DNA of 64,000 nucleotides from Actinomyces sp. ZJ308. Lineage in GTDB: Bacteria > Actinomycetota > Actinomycetes > Actinomycetales > Actinomycetaceae. The translations under genes and the position numbers were made by a program. Positions 58,180 through 64,000 of this stretch are shown in pieces. The stretch covers positions 153,909 to 217,908 of the forward strand of contig NZ_JAAIJY010000002.1 in the NCBI RefSeq assembly GCF_011752065.1, in the 5' to 3' direction. Positions within the stretch are counted from its first letter, which is position 1. Each line of letters opens with the position of its first letter. The notes under the pieces are model-generated. The model worked only from the letters and a program-made list of their open reading frames with translations, was not told where the DNA came from and made no database searches.

Positions 58180-58964
58180 GACCCGGGCCGGGGGCGCTCG
58201 GCGCCGGGACCTCTCCGAGCCGTGAGGTGCTCGACGCCGGCCCGCGCCCTTCCCGCGTCCCAGTGCCAGCCGGTGAAGCGCCGGGCATCAACGAGCGCCC
58301 GGGCCCAGGCCACCGGCTCCTCGCCGCGCTGCGCCCCCACCGCCAGGTAGTGGCGCAGGAGGCCGGCGGCGGCCAGGGCGTCGTCGAGCGCGTTGTGGTG
58401 GCGGCCGATCTCCACGCCGGCCACCTCGCAGCAGGTGGTCAGGCGCCGCGACGGCGTTGTCATGAAGTGGCGCGCCCACTCCATCGTGCACACCCGCGGC
58501 ACCCGCGCACCGCGGTCGAGCAGCCCCCGAGTGCCCAGCGCCTGGGTGAGGAAGCCGACGTCGAAACGGGCGTTGTGGGCCACGACCGCCCGCCCGGCCA
58601 GGTCGGCCACGAGCAGGTCGGCGACGTCGTCGAGCCGGGGCGCCCCGATGAGCTCCTCGGCGACGAGACCGTGAATGTGAGTGGGGCCGACGTCCACGTC
58701 CGCGCCGGGGTCGATGAGCGTGGACCAGCTGCGCTCGACCCGTCCGGTGGCGTCGGCGAGCACGAGCGCGATCTCCAGGATCGAGTCCGTCGTGGGGGAC
58801 AGGCCCGTGGTCTCCAGATCGACGACGGCGTAGCCGACATCGGCGGCCCCGGCCGGCTCTGCGGGTGCGGGGGCGGCATCCGCCTGCGCGGGGGCCGCGG
58901 GGGCCGTGGGGGAGAGGGGGCGCAGCGGTCCGCGGTCGGTGGGCGGGCGGTGATAGAAGGGCAT
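58059..58964 (-). CDS. DEDD-type 3'-5' exonuclease (DNA polymerase III epsilon-like)
   Basis: 301 residues. After a Pro/Ala-rich N terminus of about 40, the exonuclease fold has the ExoI motif YAVVDLETTGLSPTTDSILE (D-x-E), ExoII GRAVVAHNARFDVGFL, and ExoIII DD in HHNALDDALAAAGLLRHYLA with the H-x5-D form, DEDDh type. A proofreading or repair exonuclease. The C-terminal 80 residues are low-complexity and lie antisense to the end of the preceding plus-strand gene. The ATG at 58964 is 7 bases after GAGGAT. Confidence 0.88.
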   Translation of the reverse strand: MPFYHRPPTDRGPLRPLSPTAPAAPAQADAAPAPAEPAGAADVGYAVVDLETTGLSPTTDSILEIALVLADATGRVERSWSTLIDPGADVDVGPTHIHGLVAEELIGAPRLDDVADLLVADLAGRAVVAHNARFDVGFLTQALGTRGLLDRGARVPRVCTMEWARHFMTTPSRRLTTCCEVAGVEIGRHHNALDDALAAAGLLRHYLAVGAQRGEEPVAWARALVDARRFTGWHWDAGRARAGVEHLTARRGPGAERPRPGSQASSASSPRETRNPSSSTATPETAETRTVASSSTRSRAV

Positions 58965-59183
58965 CGCCCCGATCCTCTCGCGAGCAGGCCCGATTCGCAG
59001 ACTCGTGGCGCGCCGAGTTCTGTGCGGCCCCGTGCTGGCCGTCCCCGGGCCCGGCTCGGACAGGGCTCGCGACCGCGCTCTGCGGCTCGCGGAGGCGCCG
59101 GGGCCTCAGGTCTGGAGGCGTAGGGTACGGTCGCGAGGGAGCAGGCCTCCCGTGTTGAGACACGATCCTGGTGAGGAGAAGCG

Positions 59184-60032
59184 ATGAGCACCCCGGACAC
59201 CTCTCAGGCGGATGCCGCCGCCCTGCCGGCCCTGGCCGACTTCCCCTTCCCGACCGCCCTCGTGGTCACCGGTGCACCTGCCACTGACGGCGTGCTCCTC
59301 GAGGCGGGCGAGGTCGACGAGATCCTCCCCTTCGCCTCGGTCACCAAGCCGATCGTCGCCTGGGCGGCCCTGGTAGCCGTCGAGCGGGGGTTGCTGGACC
59401 TGGACGCTCCGGCAGGCCCTCCGGCACCGGAGGGCGCGACCATCGGGAACCTGCTGTCCCACTCCTCGGGGATCGCCGCCGACTCCGACAAGCGCCTGGC
59501 CGCCCCGGGCACGCGGCGCATCTACTCCAACCGCGGCTTCGAGATCCTGGGGGACCGGCTTCAGGAGGCCACCGGCACACCCCTGGAGACCTGGGTGGAG
59601 ACCACGGTGCTGGAGCCCCTGGGGATGGCCAGCGTCCTCGTTCCCGGCTCACCCGCCCACTCCGGGGAGGGCAGCGCCCGGGACCTGTCACTGCTCGCCC
59701 GCGAGCTGGCCGCGCCGAGGCTCGTCTCGCCCGCGCTCGCGGCTCGGGCCTGCGCGCCGGTCCTGCCCGGGCTCGACGGCGTCCTGCCCGGCTACGGGCG
59801 CCAGGTCCCCAATCCTTTCGGTCTGGGGGTGGAGGTGCGCGGAGCCAAGTCGCCGCACTGGACCGGAGCGGGCAACAGCCCGCAGACCTTCGGGCACTTC
59901 GGCCAGTCCGGCTCCTTCATCTGGGTGGATCCGGTCGCCGAGCGTCAGGCCGTCTTCCTGGGAGCCGAGCCCTTCGGGGCGGTTCACCGCAAGACATGGC
60001 CCGCGCTGGGCGACCAGATCCTGGCGTTGTAG
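59184..60032 (+). CDS. Beta-lactamase-fold serine hydrolase (class C / AmpC-like family)
   Basis: 282 residues. The active-site motifs of the penicillin-binding-protein-like hydrolase family are visible: S-x-x-K in FASVTKPIVAWAALV, Y-S-N in RRIYSNRGFEIL, and a third box of the H-x-G type in FGHFGQSGSFIWVD. No signal peptide is seen, so it probably acts in the cytosol; family members are esterases, peptidases or beta-lactamases. Antibiotic resistance should not be assumed. GAGGAG lies 6 bases before ATG 59184. Confidence 0.87.
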   Translation: MSTPDTSQADAAALPALADFPFPTALVVTGAPATDGVLLEAGEVDEILPFASVTKPIVAWAALVAVERGLLDLDAPAGPPAPEGATIGNLLSHSSGIAADSDKRLAAPGTRRIYSNRGFEILGDRLQEATGTPLETWVETTVLEPLGMASVLVPGSPAHSGEGSARDLSLLARELAAPRLVSPALAARACAPVLPGLDGVLPGYGRQVPNPFGLGVEVRGAKSPHWTGAGNSPQTFGHFGQSGSFIWVDPVAERQAVFLGAEPFGAVHRKTWPALGDQILAL

Positions 60033-60074
60033 CGAGCACGGCCAGTCACAGCCGCCTGCTCGCCGGCTCCTTCG

Positions 60075-60794
60075 TCACTCGGCCTTGACGTTGAAGATGA
60101 CGCCGGTGGTTGACTTGTCGTCGATGAGAGGCTTTTCCTGCTTCTGGGTGATGGGCGTGAGAGTGATCTTCAAGGCGTTGACGTTCGCGACGTTGACGTC
60201 GAAGGCGTGCGCGTCATTGAAGGGAACGTCAACCGTCTCGATCTCCTTGCCGTCGGCGAGGACCGCGACCCTCACCAGGAGATCGGAGCTCTCGGAGTCG
60301 TTGGCCTGACCGACGTTGAACGTGACTTTCTGGAACTTGTTGGCCAGGCGCAGCTCGATCTCACCGTTGTGCAGCCAGTCGAGCTTGGTGCCGACTCCCA
60401 TGGTGTTGGTGGTGGAGGCGACGTCGTAGCGCTTCTCCTCCCAGCTGATGTCAGAGCTGGGCAGCTGGAAGTCTGAGAGCCGGAGTTCGCGTCCCTTGCT
60501 GTTCTCCGGGGTGAGGCCGTTCGTGGTGGCCTCCGCCGAGGGGTCGCCGGAGGCGGTGGCGGATGCCGCGCCGGTGGCGCTGGCCGTGACTGAGGCCGAC
60601 GCGGAGGCGGAGGCTGATGCGGAGGCGCTGGGGGTGGCTGATGGGGAGGGGGCGGCGGTCGTCGCCTCGGGGGTCGAGGACGTTGATGGTGACGAGCCGA
60701 AGGGCAGGCTGCCGCAGGCGGCCAGGGACAGGGTGGCGACGGGAATGAGAGCGGTGGCGATTCGACGTGTGGGAGAGAGTTGTGAGGAGCTCAT
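60075..60794 (-). CDS. Lipoprotein with Ser/Ala-rich linker and NPCBM-like C-terminal domain
   Basis: 239 residues. Lipobox LAACGS at about residue 27 marks a lipid anchor. A Ser/Ala/Thr-rich linker (about 30-90, with an Ala-Ser run) is followed by a beta-rich domain: RYDVASTTNTMGVGT, ELRLANKFQKVTFNVG, VLADGKEIETVDV and FDVNVANVNALKITLTP. The strand order and GVGT resemble NPCBM/NEW2 galactose-binding-like domains, which bind sugars; I call this tentatively. An AT-rich region of about 340 bases upstream probably carries the promoter. Confidence 0.65.
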   Translation of the reverse strand: MSSSQLSPTRRIATALIPVATLSLAACGSLPFGSSPSTSSTPEATTAAPSPSATPSASASASASASASVTASATGAASATASGDPSAEATTNGLTPENSKGRELRLSDFQLPSSDISWEEKRYDVASTTNTMGVGTKLDWLHNGEIELRLANKFQKVTFNVGQANDSESSDLLVRVAVLADGKEIETVDVPFNDAHAFDVNVANVNALKITLTPITQKQEKPLIDDKSTTGVIFNVKAE

Positions 60795-61132
60795 GACGCA
60801 GAGAATAGCGACGCCGGTCGGTGGATTCTGCTGTGATTCCGGAGTCCGGTACAGGAAGAATGAAGAAGTATTAGAATTCGACCGATTGAGGTAATATATT
60901 TGTGGGTCATGTGAAGCGGTGTCATTATTGGCATATCGGGGTGCTGATGAGAAATTTGCAGGTCTGCTGCAGAGGTGATTGCGGGTCGTCCCTGCCGGGA
61001 TGGGTAGTATTCCCCTAGGGCCTTGGTCTTATTTATCTGTGTGGGTCATGAATTCCTGCCTGAGCGACGCCAGGATCCGTATCGCGTCGAGAGGCCGTGC
61101 TTATTCCGGTGGGCGTCATCGCGGCGGCGGGC
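60795..61132. other. AT-rich intergenic region upstream of the lipoprotein gene
   Basis: The most AT-rich stretch in the window, with AATATATT-type patches around 60893-60900 and TAATAC-like hexamers on the minus strand about 60 bases before the lipoprotein start. It holds no open frame with coding character. It is a plausible Lsr2-binding site and promoter region. Confidence 0.5.
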
Positions 61133-62641
61133 TCACTGCCCGGATCGGGACAACCACCTGAGGGCGAGAGCGCCCAGAGCCGCGCACAGGAGCACGGCCA
61201 GGGCCACGGCGAGGTGAAAACCGTCGACGAAGGCCGCCTTCGCCTGGTCGACGACGGAGGCGGATCTCGCGGCGTCGAGACTCTCCCCGACAGTGGGGGC
61301 CGTGCCGGGGCCGCGAAGGCGGAACACGAGGGTCGCCGTCGAGCCGAGGAGGGCGATGCCCAAGGCGTTGCCGACCTCGTTGGAGGTCTCGGCGATCGCT
61401 CCGGCAGCCCCGGCGCGCTCCGGGGGAACAGCTCCGACGGCGGTATCGGCCACCAAGGAGAAGGAGATCCCGTAACCGACCCCGGCGACGGCCGTGGAGG
61501 CGATGAACCAGCCGACGCCCGCGGCGGTGCGAGTGAGCAGCAGGAGGGCCAGCCCGCCGGCCATCGCGACGTGGCACGTGAGCAGAGCCCTGCGCTGACC
61601 GATCCGGTCGGCCAGGGCGGGAGTCAGGACGCAGGACGTCGTCAGGACGAGTGCGCCGGGAAGGGCGAGCAGCGCTGCGGTGAGAACCGACAGTCCCAGG
61701 ACGGACTGCAGGTAGACGCCGCTGAGGTAGGCCGCCGCGGACCACACGACCAGCGAGATCACGCCGGTGAGGATGGCGATGGTGAAGACCCGGCCCTTGA
61801 ACAGCCCGACGTCGACCAGGGGATGCTCCAGCCGACGCTGTCTCATGAGGAACCAGGTCAGCAGGCCGGCTCCCGCAGCCGCCGACATCGCGACCAGTGG
61901 AGACAGGCCGTAGGCCGCCGCCCGTTTCACGGCGTAGACGGACAGGAACATGCCGGTGGCGGACAACCCGATGCTGAGGAGGTCCACTGCGGCGGGGCGG
62001 GCGGCTCTGACCTCGCGCAGGACGAAGGGCGCCATGAGCAGAAAGACTGCGACGACCGGCAGGTTGATGAGGAACACCGAGCCCCAGGGGAAACGGTTCA
62101 GCAGCAGCCCTCCGATGACCGGGCCGATGGCGAAGCCCGCGGCGAAGGTGGCTGCGAAGATCCCGATGGCCCGGGAGCGCAGGCGGGGGCTCACGAACAG
62201 CTCGCTGAGCACCGCGAGCCCGGAGGGCAGGAGCGTCGAGCCGCCCAAGCCCATGACCGCGCGTGAGGCGATCAACCAGCCGGGGGAGGGCGACAGGGCC
62301 GCCAGGCCCGAACCGACGCCGAAGACGAGAACCCCGCCGAGCAGGAACCGCAGGCGTCCGAACCGGTCGCCGAGGTTGCCGAAGGTGATGAGCAACGAGC
62401 TGACGGCGAAGCCGTAGATGTCGAGGATCCACAGCGCCTCATCGGCGCTGGGCCCGATGGACCGGGTGATGGTGGGCATCGCCAGGAAGAGCACCGAGCC
62501 GTCCATGGAGACCAGCAGCACCGGGCCGAGCACCACCAGAAGGCCGAGCCAGGCGCGCCGCGGAGCGCGGTCGACGTCGTCGAGGGAGCCGGATGCCGAA
62601 GGAGGGTGAGCGGGCGCGTCCGTCGTGTTCATGCCCATCAT
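61133..62641 (-). CDS. MFS drug exporter, DHA2 family (EmrB/QacA type)
   Basis: 502 residues, fourteen hydrophobic helices. Motifs of DHA2 exporters: LVSMDGSVLFLAMPTITRSI (motif D1-like, TM1), LGDRFGRLRFLL (motif A), GPVIGGLLLNRFPWGSVFLI (motif C). It should expel lipophilic or cationic compounds with protons. The start is ATG 62641 (or 62638, 62632): GGAG lies 9 bases upstream of 62641. The very long open frame upstream is a shadow of the divergent regulator. That regulator (62777) probably controls it. Confidence 0.9.
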   Translation of the reverse strand: MMGMNTTDAPAHPPSASGSLDDVDRAPRRAWLGLLVVLGPVLLVSMDGSVLFLAMPTITRSIGPSADEALWILDIYGFAVSSLLITFGNLGDRFGRLRFLLGGVLVFGVGSGLAALSPSPGWLIASRAVMGLGGSTLLPSGLAVLSELFVSPRLRSRAIGIFAATFAAGFAIGPVIGGLLLNRFPWGSVFLINLPVVAVFLLMAPFVLREVRAARPAAVDLLSIGLSATGMFLSVYAVKRAAAYGLSPLVAMSAAAGAGLLTWFLMRQRRLEHPLVDVGLFKGRVFTIAILTGVISLVVWSAAAYLSGVYLQSVLGLSVLTAALLALPGALVLTTSCVLTPALADRIGQRRALLTCHVAMAGGLALLLLTRTAAGVGWFIASTAVAGVGYGISFSLVADTAVGAVPPERAGAAGAIAETSNEVGNALGIALLGSTATLVFRLRGPGTAPTVGESLDAARSASVVDQAKAAFVDGFHLAVALAVLLCAALGALALRWLSRSGQ

Positions 62642-62675
62642 GCTCAGGGGCTCCGCCTCCGCCGGCCACGCCCCT

Positions 62676-62744
62676 GGGGTGGGTACACCCCGTAGGGGTA
62701 GGCGCGGCGGATGGCGGCCGCCTACGCTGAGTGGAACATTGTTC
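62676..62744. promoter_or_regulatory. Divergent control region with two short dyads
   Basis: GGGGTG-GGTA-CACCCC (62676-62691) and GAAC-ATT-GTTC (62734-62744) lie between the exporter and its putative regulator. A TACGCT hexamer (62723-62728) could be the -10 of the regulator. Both dyads are short, so this is suggestive only. Confidence 0.35.
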
Positions 62745-62776
62745 GGGACGGTTGCGAGCGATGGTGCGGAGGTGGG

Positions 62777-63652
62777 ATGGAGACGGCGAACACCACGGCG
62801 GAGGTCTCCGGCGAGACGCTGGGAGCGTTCCTGAGGACCTGCCGGGACCGGGTGACGCCGCAGGCCCTGGGACTGAGCTCCTATGGGACGACCCGACGTG
62901 TTCCGGGGTTGCGGCGTGAGGAGCTCGCCCAGCTGGCCGGGCTGAGCGCGGGCTACTACACCCGGCTCGAGCAGGGGCAGGCGGGTCGCGCCTCCTCCCA
63001 GGTGCTCGACGCCCTGGCCCGGGTCCTGCGGCTCGACGGCGTCGAGACGACGCACCTGCACAACCTCGCCCGCGGTCCGGCTCTCTCCCGTCTGGAGGTG
63101 CCGGACGAGGAGGAACCCGATTCGCACGTGCTCGCTCTCCTGCACGCTCTGGGGGAGAGTGTCCCGGCCGTCCTGCTGGGGCGGCGAGGAGATGTCCTGG
63201 CGTGGAATCGGACCGGTCACGCCCTGCTCGCCTCGCACCTGGACTACGACTCGCCGCGTCTTGCCGGCACCAGGCCGTCCATTCCTCGAATGTTCTTCCT
63301 CGATCCCGTGCACCGAGACCTGTACCGCAACTGGGAGGATCTGGCGCGCATCCACGTGGGCTACCTGCGTCTGACGGCGGGGGCGCACCCCACGGATGCC
63401 TACCTGGCCGGGCTCATCGGCGAGCTCGCCATGCGCAGCCGGGTCTTCTCCCGGCTGTGGTCCACCGGCGAGGTCGCCGACTGCACCACCGGTCCGATGG
63501 ATCTGGACCATCCGGATACCGGCCGTGTGGATGTCGACTATCAGATCTGGCTCCAGCCCGACAGTCCCGACCACCGCCTCGAGGTGTACACGCCGCGGGA
63601 TGGCGCGTCGCATGATGCGCTCAGGCGCCTGGCTGTCCGGGCTTCCAGCTAG
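62777..63652 (+). CDS. XRE family regulator with MmyB-like ligand-binding domain
   Basis: 291 residues. The N-terminal helix-turn-helix is LGAFLRTCRDRVTPQALGLS, RRVPGLRREELAQLAGLSAG, YYTRLEQGQAGRAS. The C-terminal domain (DVLAWNRTGHALLA, MFFLDPVHRDLYRNWEDLAR, HVGYLRLTAGAHPTDAYLAG, LIGELAMRSRVFSRLWS) is the MmyB-like fatty-acid/ligand domain found in actinobacterial XRE regulators that govern MFS exporters. Divergent from such an exporter, so it is its likely regulator. GGAGGTGGG lies 4 bases before ATG 62777. The stop codon TAG at 63650 abuts the IS630 end. Confidence 0.9.
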   Translation: METANTTAEVSGETLGAFLRTCRDRVTPQALGLSSYGTTRRVPGLRREELAQLAGLSAGYYTRLEQGQAGRASSQVLDALARVLRLDGVETTHLHNLARGPALSRLEVPDEEEPDSHVLALLHALGESVPAVLLGRRGDVLAWNRTGHALLASHLDYDSPRLAGTRPSIPRMFFLDPVHRDLYRNWEDLARIHVGYLRLTAGAHPTDAYLAGLIGELAMRSRVFSRLWSTGEVADCTTGPMDLDHPDTGRVDVDYQIWLQPDSPDHRLEVYTPRDGASHDALRRLAVRASS

Positions 63653-63664
63653 TGTCGCGTGTCG

Positions 63665-64000
63665 TTAGTTTGTTTTTGGTTGGCATTTGGTGAGGATCTC
63701 GTCGGGGGTCTTGGTCCAGGCCAATGGGTGGCAGCGTTGGTTCCAGCCGTTGATGAAGGCGCGGATCTTGGCGTTGAGGTCCTTCACGGAGGTGAAGACT
63801 CCTCGGCGGATCGCCTGGCGGTCGATGACGGAGAAGAAGATCTCGACCATGTTGAGCCAAGAGGCGCTGGTGGGGGTGAAGTGGACGTGGATGCGGGGGT
63901 TGGCCTCCAGCCAGGCGCGCACCTCGGGGGTCTTGTGGGTGGCGTAGTTGTCCATCACCAGGTGCAGCTCGTCGTCGGGGTAGGCGCGCGCGACCTGGCG
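63665..64000 (-). mobile_element. IS630-family transposase, C-terminal part (runs off window end)
   Basis: The reverse-strand frame is open from the window edge to a stop at 63665, giving 111 visible residues. It has the DDE-type block DDELHLVMDNYATHKTPEVR (the second Asp), PTSASWLNMVEIFFSVIDRQ (the Glu), then GWNQRCHPLAWTKTPDEIL. The element's left end probably lies at 63650-63665 directly behind the XRE gene stop. It is related to the remnant at 11868-12220. Whether it is intact needs the next bases. Confidence 0.88.

Noticed and set aside
59184..60032. Antibiotic-resistance beta-lactamase
   Set aside because: The fold is beta-lactamase-like but there is no signal peptide, and many family members are esterases or peptidases; resistance is not supported.
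61116..62432. Minus-strand frame inside the DHA2 exporter region
   Set aside because: Out of frame with the exporter and Arg/Pro/Gly-rich; a shadow.
1..64000. CRISPR arrays, rRNA genes, prophage or toxin-antitoxin pairs
   Set aside because: No regularly spaced 25-40 base repeats, rRNA stretches, phage structural genes or small paired toxin genes were recognised.

Overview
The window is chromosomal DNA from a high-GC Gram-positive actinobacterium. Supporting markers are Lsr2, CarD, the PhoU/SenX3/RegX3 phosphate-sensing block beside phosphoglycerate mutase, a PimE-like GT87 mannosyltransferase, and strongly GC-skewed third codon positions. The gene mix (short Lsr2, L-rhamnose operon, variant-LRR/FHA/PP2C/MoxR block, IS630 remnants) fits the Actinomycetaceae, probably an Actinomyces-like host-associated species. 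The genus is an inference, not something the sequence proves.

Layout. 1-9.8 kb is core: the start of an amino-acid permease, tRNA-Thr, lsr2, gpmA, phoU (convergent), senX3-regX3, carD, ispD, a UMF1/Atg22-type transporter and a DUF2218 protein. 9.8-12.6 kb is accessory: a guanidino-modifying enzyme, a TetR regulator facing a 46-bp palindrome, and a deleted, frameshifted IS630 transposase. 12.6-19.5 kb is a complete L-rhamnose operon (transporter, mutarotase, isomerase, kinase, aldolase) with a divergent LacI regulator and one clear operator. 19.6-34.3 kb holds a SprT-like protease, a lysozyme-fold surface protein, cardiolipin synthase, HrpA helicase, an EEP-family hydrolase, an alpha/beta-hydrolase-fold protein lacking its nucleophile, CutC, a CDF metal transporter and a TRIC-like channel. 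34.3-40.9 kb holds small envelope proteins, an App1 phosphatase, a GT87 mannosyltransferase, an MFS transporter and an LRV membrane protein.

41.2-52.4 kb is the most coherent block: PP2C phosphatase, FHA/zinc-ribbon protein, FHA/winged-helix protein, LmeA-like lipid-binding protein, MoxR AAA+ ATPase, DUF58, a small membrane protein, two membrane-anchored VWA proteins, a TPR-like protein and a Nudix hydrolase. Several junctions overlap by 4-7 bases. It looks like an envelope-associated MoxR/VWA machine coupled to Ser/Thr phosphorylation, with the kinase outside the window. 52.4-63.7 kb contains a TetR regulator, M50 peptidase, orphan solute-binding lipoprotein, tRNA-Gly, a TM2 gene broken by an amber codon and abutted by a 169-bp MITE-like element, dcd with an unrecognised partner gene, a DEDD exonuclease, a beta-lactamase-fold protein, a lipoprotein, an EmrB/QacA-type exporter with divergent XRE regulator, and an IS630 transposase cut by the window end.

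Two non-coding themes stand out. First, many genes start exactly 6-7 bases after a TANNNT-like -10 hexamer and have no Shine-Dalgarno, the signature of leaderless transcripts. Second, several palindromic intergenic elements occur, including two copies of a 113-bp element with identical internal geometry (9891-10003 and 36569-36681).
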